Notes: a model not told the origin generated them from the sequence alone. 64,000 nucleotides of DNA from Bdellovibrio sp. UBA4095 (GCA_002381805.1 DFXZ01000014.1:210943-274942); one strand, 5' to 3'. Positions 17,841 through 27,371 are shown, counted from the first letter of the stretch. Made by a program: numbers and translations.

Positions 17841-19195
17841 AATATAAAATTCTCTTGGTTGATGATGATACTGAAAATATTTTTGCGAATCGAGCGCTTC
17901 TTCAAAGCGCTGGCTACGAAGTATCTACAGTGAGTAGTGGAGATGAGGCCATCAAAGCGGTAAAAAGAGCCAAAAAGGATTTTGCCTTAATACTGATGGA
18001 TTACCACATGCCTAACATGCATGGTACGGAGGCCATACGCCAAATTAAATCATTCAGACCTGAGCAACAGATTCTGACTTTTTCAATGGACGATACAGCA
18101 TCAGTCGTCAGAGAAAACTTCTTAAGCGGAGGCTCTGATTTTTTGGACAAGAACGCTGATAATGAGACGCTCTTAAATTCAGTTGCAAATTACTGCGCCA
18201 AATACGAAAGCTTGTTCCGAAAGGTTACTCAAGATGAAATAGAGATTTGCGAACAAACTCAATTCATTCGTCAGACTGGGATGATTGGTCGCTCTAATAT
18301 GCTGCACTCCCTATGCAAAGACATTCGCAAAGTCGCTCCGACAACCGCAACAATAATGATCCTGGGAGAAAGTGGAACCGGTAAAGAGCTTGTAGCTCGT
18401 GCTTTGCATGAATATAGCGGACGTCCCAAAGATAGATTTGTAGCCATCAACATTGCAGCAGAATCGCAAACATTATTAGACTCTTCTTTGTTCGGCCATA
18501 AAAAGGGCGCCTTTACTGGTGCAATCGATAATCAGATTGGCAAGTTTGAGCAAGCGAATAACGGCACTCTATTTTTAGATGAGATCGGAGATATGCCGCT
18601 CGATCTCCAAGTAAAACTCCTACGCGTTTTACAAGAAAAGCAGATTGTACCAGTCGGATCAAATATTCCAAAGTCAGTTAACGTCCGAATAGTAGCTGCA
18701 ACCCATAAAGACCTGAAGAAGATGGTCGAAGAAGGAAAATTCAGAGAAGATCTGTATTATCGCCTTATGAATATCACTTTAAACACCGCTCCCTTAAGAC
18801 AGAGAACGGAGGACATAGAGCTTTTAGTGGCGCACTTCTCTGCTAAAGTTTGTGAAGAGAATAACATCAAACGGTCCTTTCATAGAGCTTGCCTTGAAGT
18901 ATTTAGATCTTACGGTTGGCCCGGAAATGTCCGCCAGTTGAGGTCTGTAGTTGAGAAACACCTTTTATGTGCTGAAAGTGAGTGTGTGAGAAAAGAAGAC
19001 CTCGATCCTGCACTTTTCCAAGTCCTCAAATCCGCACCCGTCACAATGAAAGAGCTGGATTCTCAACTTGAAGAGATAAAAAAGAATCACGTCCGCGAGA
19101 TTCTAAGAAGTACTCCAAAAAAAGCGGAAGCAGCCCGTAAGTTAGATATTGAACAAAATCTTCTATCTTACTTTCTGAACAAATGGGGATTGTAG
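17837..19195 (+). CDS. NtrC-family sigma-54-dependent response regulator
   Basis: 452 residues from an ATG overlapping the kinase stop (ATGA). The receiver domain has the phospho-acceptor Asp55 in LILMDYHMP. The AAA+ domain has Walker A GESGTGKE (about 177) and the sigma-54 contact loop GAFTGA (about 223), LFLDEIGDMP and REDLYYRL. A short Fis-type helix-turn-helix (KKAEAARKLDI) closes the protein. It must act on sigma-54 promoters; the one at 13737-13753 starts its own operon, giving positive feedback. Confidence 0.92.
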   Translation: MKYKILLVDDDTENIFANRALLQSAGYEVSTVSSGDEAIKAVKRAKKDFALILMDYHMPNMHGTEAIRQIKSFRPEQQILTFSMDDTASVVRENFLSGGSDFLDKNADNETLLNSVANYCAKYESLFRKVTQDEIEICEQTQFIRQTGMIGRSNMLHSLCKDIRKVAPTTATIMILGESGTGKELVARALHEYSGRPKDRFVAINIAAESQTLLDSSLFGHKKGAFTGAIDNQIGKFEQANNGTLFLDEIGDMPLDLQVKLLRVLQEKQIVPVGSNIPKSVNVRIVAATHKDLKKMVEEGKFREDLYYRLMNITLNTAPLRQRTEDIELLVAHFSAKVCEENNIKRSFHRACLEVFRSYGWPGNVRQLRSVVEKHLLCAESECVRKEDLDPALFQVLKSAPVTMKELDSQLEEIKKNHVREILRSTPKKAEAARKLDIEQNLLSYFLNKWGL

Positions 19196-19396
19196 GCAAA
19201 AGGATCGTTGCTTATAAACTTCTACAAATAATCTCTTTTTAAGTAAAAATTCTGAAGCAACCGATTCATGTCCGGCCGCTAAAAATACCGAATAATCATT
19301 GCTGATTTCAGTTTGCCTATTTTTCATCAATTTACCTATTGAGCAGTAATAGCGTCACTGCAATCTTTACTAGGTAATGACTACCTCTTTTGTGAC
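19196..19396. other. Non-coding gap after the regulator gene
   Basis: About 200 nt of AT-rich sequence between the response regulator and the metal efflux genes, ending in the terminator. I see no gene and no clear promoter in it. Confidence 0.5.
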
Positions 19397-19431
19397 AGCC
19401 TCCTAAAGTAATCTGGAGGCTCGTTTTATTT
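19397..19431 (+). terminator. Intrinsic terminator of the YcaO-signalling operon
   Basis: AGCCTCC (19397-19403) pairs with GGAGGCT (19415-19421) and is followed by TTTT-A-T8. It serves the rightward transcript and overlaps the 3' end of the convergent efflux gene. Confidence 0.8.
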
Positions 19432-22400
19432 TTTTTCTGTCGTATGGTGCATGTATCTCTCTGCAATCACATAGAGTACTGGCAAAACCAACAATGTCAG
19501 AATTGTCGCTGAAAACAATCCTCCGATGACAACGCTTGCCAATGGCCGCTGAACTTCAGCGCCGACACCAGTAGATAGCATCATCGGAATAAAACCAAAT
19601 ATAGCTACCAAGGCCGTCATCAAAACAGGACGGATTCGTAGTGAAGTTCCTCTGCGAACGAGTTCTAGCCCTCTCAGACCTTGTCGTTGCAAATCATTAA
19701 AACAATTCACAAGAACCACACCATTCAAGACAGATATACCTGAAAGCGCAATGAAGCCAATTCCAGCGGAAATACTGAAGGGCAATCCGTTAAGCTTAAG
19801 CCCCAGAACTCCGCCGACCAACGCTAAAGGAACTCCGACAAAAACCAAAATAGTTTGCATCACATTCCCAAACGCCCAATAGACCATCGCCAAAACTAAA
19901 AGCAATGCGATAGGCGCGAATATCATCAACCTAGCTCGTGCCTCTTGAAGATTCTGGAAGTTTCCACCCCACTCTAAATAATAACCCGGTGGAATTTTCA
20001 TTTCCTTGCTCACAATCGCTTGCGCGTTCTTAACAAAGGTTTCCGTATCTACACCACGAGGATTAATCATTACGGCAGCCCTTCGCTTTGACTGTTCACG
20101 ATTGATCACTCCATAAGTTTCATCAAACTGTATCTTAGCTACTTGCCGAAGCGGAATTGTAGATCGCTCCCCAATCTGAACCGGAAGGTCTTTCAATTTC
20201 AACAAATCAGACCGATCGTCTTCATTAAGTCGAACAAGAATTGGAAACTTTCTTACCCCATCAAATAAGTATCCAGCTTCTTCACCGCCAAGGGCGATCT
20301 GCACTGTCTCTAATACTTCGCGCTTTGGCACACCAAGATTTGCAAGAAGACTAGTATCGGGGCTGACTTTAAGAATTGGTGATGTGCCTTGCATTTCTGC
20401 TTCCACATCGCCGGCCCCTGGAACTTTCCGAATAACTTCAGCAAGTTTTTGGGTCAGCTCCGTCAAAACTTCCATGTCATCGCCAAATACTTTAACTGAG
20501 ATATCGGCCCTTGTTCCCTCTAGCATTTCATTAAAACGCATTTGAATAGGCTGACTGACCAGAACGCGCTGACCTGGAATTTCCTCTTCTAAACGCTCGA
20601 CAATGTGCTGAGTGACCTCAGACCAAGTTTTAGGAGAGCCTTTCTCCTTCGGCCAAACAGATCGATCTTTAAACATAACAAAGGTATCGGACAAATTCAC
20701 ACCCATCGGGTCAGTAGCAACTTCACCTGTGCCAATACGACTAAAGACAGATTCGATTTGAGGAAACTCCTCAATTATTTTCTGAGACTTCATTTGAAGA
20801 TCGATGGATTTATCAAGTCCAATATTTACAGGTCTAACAAACTGAAGCGTTCTTGAGGCTTCGTCCATTTGTGGAACAAATTCTCCTCCAAGAGTCGCAA
20901 AAAGTATCCCACCTAAAAGAATCGAAACTACACCAACACCGATAGTAATCATTCTTTGCTTCAAGAAAAAATCCAAGATCGGGCGATAAAGACGTTCAGC
21001 CTGTCTCATAAGCCAAGGATCTTTCTCTTTAGCACTTCCACCAAGCCACAGACTCGCTAATGCTGGGACAGTCGAGAATGATAGAATAAGTGCTGAAAAT
21101 ACAGCGATAGCAAATGTCGCGGCCATTGGCTTAAACATCTTACCTTCGATTCCAGCTAGAGCGAGAACTGGAAGGAACACAACGACAACAATCAATTCGC
21201 CGAAGCCAGCTGCGGTACGAATCTCTACAGTAGCTTCGTACACCGTCGATTGCACTTCTTCCTTGGTCAAACTTCTCTTTCTCTCTTTAACCGCATCGTG
21301 AATTTTTCGAACACTATGATCAAGTACGATTACAGCACCATCCACAATGATACCGAAATCTAACGCTCCTAAGCTTAGAAGGTTGCCGGAAATACCGAAA
21401 TACTTCATCGCAATGAAAGTTATCAGTAGTGATAGTGGAATAACAAATGCAGTGATTACGGCTGCTCTAATGTTACCGAGTAGAAGTAATAATACAATTA
21501 TCACCAAACTTGCGCCAAAGAGAAGATTATGCTCAATCGTTCCTAGTGTCTTGTTTACTAGCTCTGAGCGATCATAAAGTACTCTAATTTGCATTCCTTC
21601 AGGCAAACCCTTTTTAATGTCTTCTAATCGCTCTGCTACACGAATGGAAACGTCGCGACTATTCTCGCCCATAAGCATGAGCACCGTGCCTACAACAGCT
21701 TCATTAGCACCGATGATCGCCGCACCTGTTCGAAGCTCTGAAGCTAAAGTTACCTTTGCAACGTCTTTAACAAGAATAGTTCTAATGGCATCTAAATTCT
21801 TAACTGGAGTATTTTCGATCTCTTCAGCGTCGGTAAACAGTCCATTCCCTTGAACTAAAAACTGTTCACTTGTTTGTTGAATGTATCCACCACCCACATT
21901 TTGATTAGTGGCATTTAAAGCTTCAACGATTTCGTGAAAACTAATTCCATATCGCGCAAGTTTCGCAGGATCTGGTTGGACATGATATTGCTTTTCAAAT
22001 CCACCGATGGTGTTAACTTCAGCTACGCCAGGCACCGTTAAAAGTCTTGGTTTGACGTACCATTCTTGAAGGGATCTTTCTTCCATCAACTGCGCTAGTC
22101 GCTTCTCACCTTTTTCAGGAGTTTTAGACTCAATTGAGTAAAAGAAAACCTCTCCGAGGCCCGTGCTGATCGGCCCTAACTTAGGATGAACGCCTTTTGG
22201 AAGTTCATTTGAAAGTCCCTGCAAGCGTTCGGAAACCATTTGTCGTGAACGGTATATGTCTGCACCTTCATTAAACACAACAGTTACCACTGATAACCCG
22301 AAACGACTTAATGAACGAACTTGTCGTACACCTGCGATACCCGCCATGGAGTTTTCAACTGGAAAAGTAATATTTCTTTCGACTTCTTCCGCAGAAAGTC

Positions 22401-22563
22401 CGCCCACAGTTGAAAAGACTTGGACCTGAGTATCAGTGATGTCAGGAACTGCGTCGATTGACATATGATTGAAGCTGTACCACCCCAAACCTGCAAGCAA
22501 AGCAGTCACAAAAAGTACAACACCTCGGTTATATACTGAGAAATGAATAATTCGGTTTATCAT
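19426..22563 (-). CDS. czcA: CzcA-family heavy-metal RND efflux pump
   Basis: 1045 residues, full length for the HME-RND family. The protein is an inner-membrane proton-driven pump exporting divalent metals. Seen: N-terminal helix, DAVPDITDTQVQV, porter-domain blocks, NVGGGYIQQTSEQ and the TM4 proton-relay motif DFGIIVDGAVIVLDH (about 401-415). The second half repeats the topology. The last residue of the usual DFG..DGA....E triad is Asp here, so metal choice (Zn, Cd, Co, Ni) cannot be fixed. It forms one operon with adaptor, outer-membrane and ArsR genes upstream. Confidence 0.93.
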   Translation of the reverse strand: MINRIIHFSVYNRGVVLFVTALLAGLGWYSFNHMSIDAVPDITDTQVQVFSTVGGLSAEEVERNITFPVENSMAGIAGVRQVRSLSRFGLSVVTVVFNEGADIYRSRQMVSERLQGLSNELPKGVHPKLGPISTGLGEVFFYSIESKTPEKGEKRLAQLMEERSLQEWYVKPRLLTVPGVAEVNTIGGFEKQYHVQPDPAKLARYGISFHEIVEALNATNQNVGGGYIQQTSEQFLVQGNGLFTDAEEIENTPVKNLDAIRTILVKDVAKVTLASELRTGAAIIGANEAVVGTVLMLMGENSRDVSIRVAERLEDIKKGLPEGMQIRVLYDRSELVNKTLGTIEHNLLFGASLVIIVLLLLLGNIRAAVITAFVIPLSLLITFIAMKYFGISGNLLSLGALDFGIIVDGAVIVLDHSVRKIHDAVKERKRSLTKEEVQSTVYEATVEIRTAAGFGELIVVVVFLPVLALAGIEGKMFKPMAATFAIAVFSALILSFSTVPALASLWLGGSAKEKDPWLMRQAERLYRPILDFFLKQRMITIGVGVVSILLGGILFATLGGEFVPQMDEASRTLQFVRPVNIGLDKSIDLQMKSQKIIEEFPQIESVFSRIGTGEVATDPMGVNLSDTFVMFKDRSVWPKEKGSPKTWSEVTQHIVERLEEEIPGQRVLVSQPIQMRFNEMLEGTRADISVKVFGDDMEVLTELTQKLAEVIRKVPGAGDVEAEMQGTSPILKVSPDTSLLANLGVPKREVLETVQIALGGEEAGYLFDGVRKFPILVRLNEDDRSDLLKLKDLPVQIGERSTIPLRQVAKIQFDETYGVINREQSKRRAAVMINPRGVDTETFVKNAQAIVSKEMKIPPGYYLEWGGNFQNLQEARARLMIFAPIALLLVLAMVYWAFGNVMQTILVFVGVPLALVGGVLGLKLNGLPFSISAGIGFIALSGISVLNGVVLVNCFNDLQRQGLRGLELVRRGTSLRIRPVLMTALVAIFGFIPMMLSTGVGAEVQRPLASVVIGGLFSATILTLLVLPVLYVIAERYMHHTTEKK

Positions 22564-22566
22564 AAA

Positions 22567-22998
22567 TTAATCCGCGCAAGCGTCAGCTTCAGGGCCAAAG
22601 ACATCAAGATCAATAACTCGAATTAATCCTGAGTTCTTAATTACTATGTGATCTCCAGGCAAAATATCTTTCGAAGTAAAGCTAGCAGACGATCCACGAA
22701 TGACGGGCTCCACCTCGACCATCTTAAACCAACCTGCTCTTTCTCTGTAAACGGCCGAAAAGTCTTGAAAATGAACCAAGGAAGCAGCGGGAACTACAAG
22801 AGTCGACTTACCCTCAACCGACTGAAACTTAAGCTCTAAATTTTTGAGCGCTTTCTCTGAAAGTCTTAGACCCTCTTTTTCAGACGCCTCAACGACCGCT
22901 TTTCCTGGTCCTACGCGGCCCTTCTTTCCTTCCTCTGCTTCCTCAGCAAAGCCTTTATGTGCAAAGAGTAATAAAGCAATCAGGATTAAATGTTTCAT
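22567..22998 (-). CDS. Shortened CzcB-like periplasmic adaptor
   Basis: 143 residues from the ATG at 22998 (AAAGGAA upstream), with a signal peptide ending KGFA-E. The mature part has LRLSEKALKNLELKFQSV and a C-terminal ILPGDHIVIKNSGLIRV, matching only the beta-barrel and membrane-proximal parts of RND membrane-fusion proteins; the lipoyl and coiled-coil hairpin are absent. Full adaptors are about 350-500 residues. Sitting between the czcC-like and czcA-like genes, it may be a compact adaptor that relies on other subunits, or a periplasmic metal-binding helper. Confidence 0.7.
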   Translation of the reverse strand: MKHLILIALLLFAHKGFAEEAEEGKKGRVGPGKAVVEASEKEGLRLSEKALKNLELKFQSVEGKSTLVVPAASLVHFQDFSAVYRERAGWFKMVEVEPVIRGSSASFTSKDILPGDHIVIKNSGLIRVIDLDVFGPEADACAD

Positions 22999-24197
22999 GG
23001 TAATTCCTTTGGAAATGAACCCTTTAAATTCTCGACCGTTAGCCATGTGACCATCGCTTGAACCTCGTTGCGATGGACCTCTTCAACTAATTCAAAGGTA
23101 GAACGATACATTTCAATAAGTGATGCTGGTGTAATGAGGGATCGATCAAACAGTCGTTCGCTCTCTTTTATAGATCGAACTATCTCAGAAACAGACTCGG
23201 TTTCAGCAAGGATTTTAGTAACTGCTGCATACTGCTTTTGAAGGCTCTTGAATTGATTTGCCTGCTGACGTTGAGTTACCTCGTACATTGCTTGCGCTGA
23301 ATTCAATCGCGCTTTGGCAAGATCCTTACCAGCTCCATTCAAATTCCATAGCGGAATAGTTATACCAGCTTTTATCCCCCACGAGTTTTCACTTCGCTCA
23401 GGGTCTTGCTCGACACTTGGTCCAAGGCGAAAATCTGGCCAACTTTCACTTTGCTCTGCTTTAAGTTCAGCCTTCGCAACTTCCAGCTCAGCAAATGATG
23501 ACTTAAGAGTTGTCGTTTCGAAGTTCGAAGCCTCAACATCCAAGGATGGCCATTTTTTGAAAGACTCAACTATAATATGATCACTAGCTGAAAGTGGTCT
23601 TCCAATAGCTGCTTCAATAAACGCAGTTGTTTTCTGAAGTTCATTCTCGATATTTGTCTCTCTAAATCGCAAAGTCTTTTCAAATGTCGCAAACAAACGA
23701 AGCGTGGTTTTTTGTTCAGGCGAAAGCGCTGGCCTTGCCTTAAGCTTTCTATTCACTCGTTCAAGAAGCGAAAGACTGCTTTTCACAAAATCAGCCTCTA
23801 GCTTAAGCTGCCGAAACCGCATCAACGATTCTAGCGCAGCATTAGACGATTCTATGCGAGTCTCTAAATCTTTAGCTGAAATCAGAGAGCTTTCGGCGCG
23901 GGCGCGATCTATGCGAGCTCCTCTTTTCCCCCCAATTTCAAAAGGCTGGAGAAGACTCACTTCGAATTTTTTTTCACCGGTAAACTCGACACCTGCATCG
24001 AGTTCGGGATTTGGAATTTGCTTAGCTTTTGCAGAGATCGCCTGCATCTCTTCATCTCTGAATCGCAGAGCTTGCATGTTCGGATTTTGTTCCAATATGC
24101 ATTGGTATGCCTCAAAACCCGTTTTTATAGGTTCGGGACATGCAGCATGACTACGTAAAGCCAAAAAGGAAATTAAAAGTATAGCCGATTTTTTCAT
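22995..24197 (-). CDS. czcC: CzcC-like outer-membrane efflux protein (TolC family)
   Basis: 400 residues with a signal peptide (ILLISFLALRSHA). The two TolC-type repeats are seen as long amphipathic helices with NPELDAGVEFTG...VSLLQPFEIGGKRGARI in the first half and PDFRLGPSVEQ...AGITIPLWNLNGAGK in the second. It forms the exit duct for the RND pump. It overlaps the adaptor gene and the ArsR gene by 4 nt each, so the operon is tightly coupled. Confidence 0.88.
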   Translation of the reverse strand: MKKSAILLISFLALRSHAACPEPIKTGFEAYQCILEQNPNMQALRFRDEEMQAISAKAKQIPNPELDAGVEFTGEKKFEVSLLQPFEIGGKRGARIDRARAESSLISAKDLETRIESSNAALESLMRFRQLKLEADFVKSSLSLLERVNRKLKARPALSPEQKTTLRLFATFEKTLRFRETNIENELQKTTAFIEAAIGRPLSASDHIIVESFKKWPSLDVEASNFETTTLKSSFAELEVAKAELKAEQSESWPDFRLGPSVEQDPERSENSWGIKAGITIPLWNLNGAGKDLAKARLNSAQAMYEVTQRQQANQFKSLQKQYAAVTKILAETESVSEIVRSIKESERLFDRSLITPASLIEMYRSTFELVEEVHRNEVQAMVTWLTVENLKGSFPKELP

Positions 24198-24613
24198 ACG
24201 GTTGCCTTACGTGAAGACCGACGCGCTTGACGTTCGAAGTCAGATTCATCTTTAGTACAAGGCTGATTACAACGTTTGGCGATCTCAAGCTTAAATCGTT
24301 TTAAGTCTTCTGAAAAAGTATCATCTAAATCAGGGATATCTGCGATGAGTCTATAGAAAGGCTTCACAGCCTTCTCAGAGCTTAAACGTTGATAAACCCA
24401 GCGTCCTTCCTTGCGCGCACTTAGCAGTCCAGCATTTCTTAGAACTTTAAGGTGCCTTGAAACATTACATTCAGGCTCTTGCAAGCTATCCGTTAGATCA
24501 CATAGGCAGGCCTCTTCTTTAGGAAGAGAAACGAGTATGCGAAGGATTCGTAATCTAGTCTTATCAGCGATTGCTTGGAGCAGCGCCGTAGGTTCAATAT
24601 TTATTGAGTGCAT
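24194..24613 (-). CDS. ArsR/SmtB-family metal repressor
   Basis: 139 residues from the ATG at 24613; a longer frame to 24673 would bury the operator in the gene. The winged helix includes ADKTRLRILRILVSL, CLCDL (ArsR-type metal-binding CxC near alpha-3), CNVSRHLKVLRNAGLL and RWVYQRLS. The C-terminal part has further Cys (RCNQPCTK). It probably represses the efflux operon and the divergent 24691 and 24953 genes until metal binds. There is no clear ribosome site, so the transcript may be leaderless. Confidence 0.88.
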   Translation of the reverse strand: MHSINIEPTALLQAIADKTRLRILRILVSLPKEEACLCDLTDSLQEPECNVSRHLKVLRNAGLLSARKEGRWVYQRLSSEKAVKPFYRLIADIPDLDDTFSEDLKRFKLEIAKRCNQPCTKDESDFERQARRSSRKATV

Positions 24614-24637
24614 ACTTGCATAATGATGCAAGTATGC
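24610..24637. promoter_or_regulatory. ArsR operator (28-bp palindrome)
   Basis: GCATACTTGCAT and its exact complement are separated by AATG. The palindrome overlaps the ArsR start codon and lies between the divergent efflux operon and the 24691 gene, so one site can control both directions. Confidence 0.85.
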
Positions 24638-24690
24638 TAGAAAGTCAAGAAGCGAAACCGAATTGAAAACCAAAAAAAAGGAGTCTCATT

Positions 24691-24942
24691 TTGAAAACTG
24701 CACTTTCCCTATTATCCCTAACTCTTCTCATTTCACTTTCATCTAACGCGCAAGACGCTGACGTCGTGGCTGCATGCAAAAAAGACTGCCCAAAAGCTAC
24801 AACAAATGAGGATGCTCACAAATGCGCAGAAAAAAAAGGCCGCCTCAATAAAGAGTTTAGAAAATCTCATTGCTGGGAAATAAATGAGAAATATGAAGCA
24901 GCTCAAGCTAAAGAAAAAGGCGAGCACGCAGAAACTCACTAG
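24691..24942 (+). CDS. Small periplasmic Cys/Lys-rich protein
   Basis: 83 residues, TTG start with AAGGAG upstream. The signal peptide ends SSNA. The mature part carries four Cys in CKKDCPK and CAEKKGR...HCWE, plus His and Glu at the end. It sits directly under the metal-responsive operator, so a periplasmic metal-binding role is likely. No named family recognised. Confidence 0.75.
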   Translation: MKTALSLLSLTLLISLSSNAQDADVVAACKKDCPKATTNEDAHKCAEKKGRLNKEFRKSHCWEINEKYEAAQAKEKGEHAETH

Positions 24943-24952
24943 GAGAGTTGAA

Positions 24953-25777
24953 TTGAAACAGACAGTCTTTGATATTCCTCAGATGGATTGCCCATCTGAG
25001 GAAAAAATCATTCGCATGGCCCTTGAAGGCAACGAAGCTATTACAGCTTTATCTTTCGACCTGAAGTCTCGTCGGCTCACGGTCGCCCATAACGGTGAAT
25101 CCGACAGCCTGCTGGGAGTTTTGGAACCACTGGGGCTTGGAGCAAAAATCTCAAGCACCAAAGAACTTTCAGAAATGGAAGAGGCTTTACTCTCCCCTAA
25201 AGATATTGATGAGGCTTCAATAGCTGCGGAATCGAAGGTCTTGCGCCAGCTTCTGGCAATCAACGGAACAATGTTCTTTGTCGAACTCGCGCTGGGACTC
25301 TATGCGCAATCGACTGGCCTGATCGCAGACTCTCTCGATATGTTTGCTGATTCTGCAGTGTATGGCATCAGTCTCTATGCTGTAGGAAAAACCCTCCTAA
25401 TGAAGAAAAGAGCTGCACGGTTAAGTGGATACCTTCAAATCATTTTATCATTCGGTGCACTGTTTGAGATTCTACGGAGATTTGTTTTTGGTAGTGAGCC
25501 CGAAGAGTTTTTTATGATGGGTGTTGCCGCTGTTGCATTAGTGGCAAATACGTTTTGTCTATGGTTACTTTCAAAACATCGCGACGGCGAAGTGCACATG
25601 AAAGCTAGCTGGATCTTTTCTACGAATGATGTCGTTGCAAATGCAGGTGTTATCGCAGCAGGTGCTCTAGTTTGGCTATTCCATTCCAATTGGCCTGATT
25701 TGATTGTGGGACTTTTCATCGCAATCATCGTCCTTAGGGGTGGACTTCGAATTCTTGGAATGTCGAAAGCCACTTAG
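24953..25777 (+). CDS. CDF-type cation transporter with N-terminal HMA-like domain
   Basis: 274 residues from the TTG at 24953, chosen because AGGAGAG precedes it by 7 nt. The first about 70 residues form an HMA-like ferredoxin fold (FDIPQMDCPSEEKIIRM, with a single Cys instead of CxxC). Four to six membrane helices follow, with GLIADSLDMFADSAVYG and FSTNDVVANAGVI, the Asp/His/Asn metal-site motifs of cation diffusion facilitators. It exports divalent metal from the cytoplasm and probably hands over to the CzcA system. It is in operon with the small Cys-rich protein. Confidence 0.82.
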   Translation: MKQTVFDIPQMDCPSEEKIIRMALEGNEAITALSFDLKSRRLTVAHNGESDSLLGVLEPLGLGAKISSTKELSEMEEALLSPKDIDEASIAAESKVLRQLLAINGTMFFVELALGLYAQSTGLIADSLDMFADSAVYGISLYAVGKTLLMKKRAARLSGYLQIILSFGALFEILRRFVFGSEPEEFFMMGVAAVALVANTFCLWLLSKHRDGEVHMKASWIFSTNDVVANAGVIAAGALVWLFHSNWPDLIVGLFIAIIVLRGGLRILGMSKAT

Positions 25778-25831
25778 GCCAGGCTCAATTCGAGCACTGC
25801 CTATGCGGCTTCTAGTTTCAAACAGAAAATT

Positions 25832-26518
25832 TTATCCTCTAAAAGGCTCCGGCGTTATAAATGGAGCAGGGGACAAAACACCATCTTTAATTTGAAAGGT
25901 TATATATCCACCTTGTGGATCGTTTGCACCACACCAACTGTAGGCTAACTTTTCAGCTTCGGCGATTACCGAACGCGATTTTTCAAACATCTTCGGATTC
26001 GACCCTCGAATGAGAATCGTTAAGGTCACACGGGATTCAGGAATTAAAATTCGGTATTCGTACCTTATCGGCCTATCGAAACTCTGAAATACTTTAGATT
26101 TAACAAAGGTCTTCAGAACCTTTCCAGTTTCACCAGTGAAAAGTTCTTTGAGAATTTCTTTAACCATATGAGATGTATAAAGCTTAGCTAAAAAAACTGC
26201 TGACCCAAATAAAAGCTCTGTTGGGCCACCATGCGCAGTAAATTTGGTAGTCGACTGCGATCTACCGTGGTTATTAGATTTCGCAAAAACACTGGTGTCA
26301 GAGCTCTTAACTAGATCAGATTTCTCTAATTTTCCCATGTAGCTTTTTAAAACAGCTTCCCCCCAATGGGATGGACCATGAACCGCATAACCACCATAAT
26401 GCACATCAGTGGACTTAGCAGATTTTCGTTTTTGCGTTTCGTTACCTTTGCGTTTTGAAACCTTCTTGTTTGCTACGGTGTTTTTCTTTGCTATCTTTTT
26501 TTGGGTCTTCTTTTTCAT
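25832..26518 (-). CDS. Hypothetical protein with Lys-rich N-terminus
   Basis: 228 residues from the ATG at 26518 (GGAG 6 nt upstream); a longer start at 26572 would overlap the peptidase gene. The first 40 residues are very Lys-rich (KKKTQKKIAKKN), the rest folded, with YEYRILIPESRVTLTILIRG and a Trp-Cys-Gly-Ala near the end. No family recognised. It is the last gene of the ImmA/sigma-like operon. A nucleic-acid-binding or partner protein role is possible. Confidence 0.7.
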   Translation of the reverse strand: MKKKTQKKIAKKNTVANKKVSKRKGNETQKRKSAKSTDVHYGGYAVHGPSHWGEAVLKSYMGKLEKSDLVKSSDTSVFAKSNNHGRSQSTTKFTAHGGPTELLFGSAVFLAKLYTSHMVKEILKELFTGETGKVLKTFVKSKVFQSFDRPIRYEYRILIPESRVTLTILIRGSNPKMFEKSRSVIAEAEKLAYSWCGANDPQGGYITFQIKDGVLSPAPFITPEPFRG

Positions 26519-26568
26519 TGGAACTCCAACTAAGAAATGGAATTGATGAGAATTTAAAATCGAACGAA

Positions 26569-27360
26569 TCACTTAAGCAATTTGCTGTTATTCACCCATA
26601 AAAGCGAAACTCCAAAGTTTAGATTTTCAAAAAATCTAGCACTCTCAAGAATCGTTTCGTCTTCTAACCAAGGCTTTACCTTAAACCAGTCAGAGGCAGA
26701 AACTGACATCATTCCATCGGGCGTCTTTCCCAGGGTCGCATCGAATGCGAAAGTAGCCTCTGAGATTGGCCCTTTATCGACCCAAAAGCTATTCTCCTCA
26801 AAAGACTTAGATCTAAAATGATGAGTCACAACACTTTTATTAAAGTAAACAGCTGCCACCGCTTCCGGTGATAGCTCAATGAATCTTTTGATCGAAGCAC
26901 TTAATGACATCTGGAAAGTCTCGGCGATCTCATGGATCGCACTCCAGGAGGGCTTCTGCTTTCTAATCATGGGTAAGGCAAAGTCATGGGGAATCAAAAA
27001 TTCGATTGAAAATTCGTTTGCTTCTACCTCAAGTTGTTTTTGAGCTTCGCTAGCAAACCAATCTTGCATGTCTTTTGTACTGCATAGAAAGTTATTCTGC
27101 TTACCTTTGTGAAGTAAAAAGTGCCCAAGCTCATGTCCCACTGAAAATCTAGTTCTCGCTGGATACTTTATGTTCTGCTGAACTGTAATTACAGCTTGCT
27201 CATCATCCATCGATATTCGAGCCTCGGCACCGTCTAAATCCTCATACTGCACAAACGCTCCAAGGGCCCAACAAATGTCATCTAAATACATTAAGTCAGA
27301 CGGCGTGTTTATACCCAAATCTGTGATCGTCTTTCTTGCGATGGCGCGCGAGACATTCAA
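26569..27360 (-). CDS. ImmA/IrrE-family metallopeptidase
   Basis: 263 residues, TTG start with AAAGGAG 6 nt upstream. The zinc motif GHELGH is at 75-80 (His76, Glu77, His80), followed by FLLHKG and a downstream Glu in EVEANEFSIEFLIP, the standard IrrE/ImmA arrangement. Such peptidases cleave regulators (for example XRE repressors of mobile elements) to induce excision or stress responses. The XRE protein at 1910-2155 or the sigma-like protein in this operon are possible targets. Confidence 0.88.
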   Translation of the reverse strand: MNVSRAIARKTITDLGINTPSDLMYLDDICWALGAFVQYEDLDGAEARISMDDEQAVITVQQNIKYPARTRFSVGHELGHFLLHKGKQNNFLCSTKDMQDWFASEAQKQLEVEANEFSIEFLIPHDFALPMIRKQKPSWSAIHEIAETFQMSLSASIKRFIELSPEAVAAVYFNKSVVTHHFRSKSFEENSFWVDKGPISEATFAFDATLGKTPDGMMSVSASDWFKVKPWLEDETILESARFFENLNFGVSLLWVNNSKLLK

Positions 27361-27371
27361 GCAAAGCTCCT

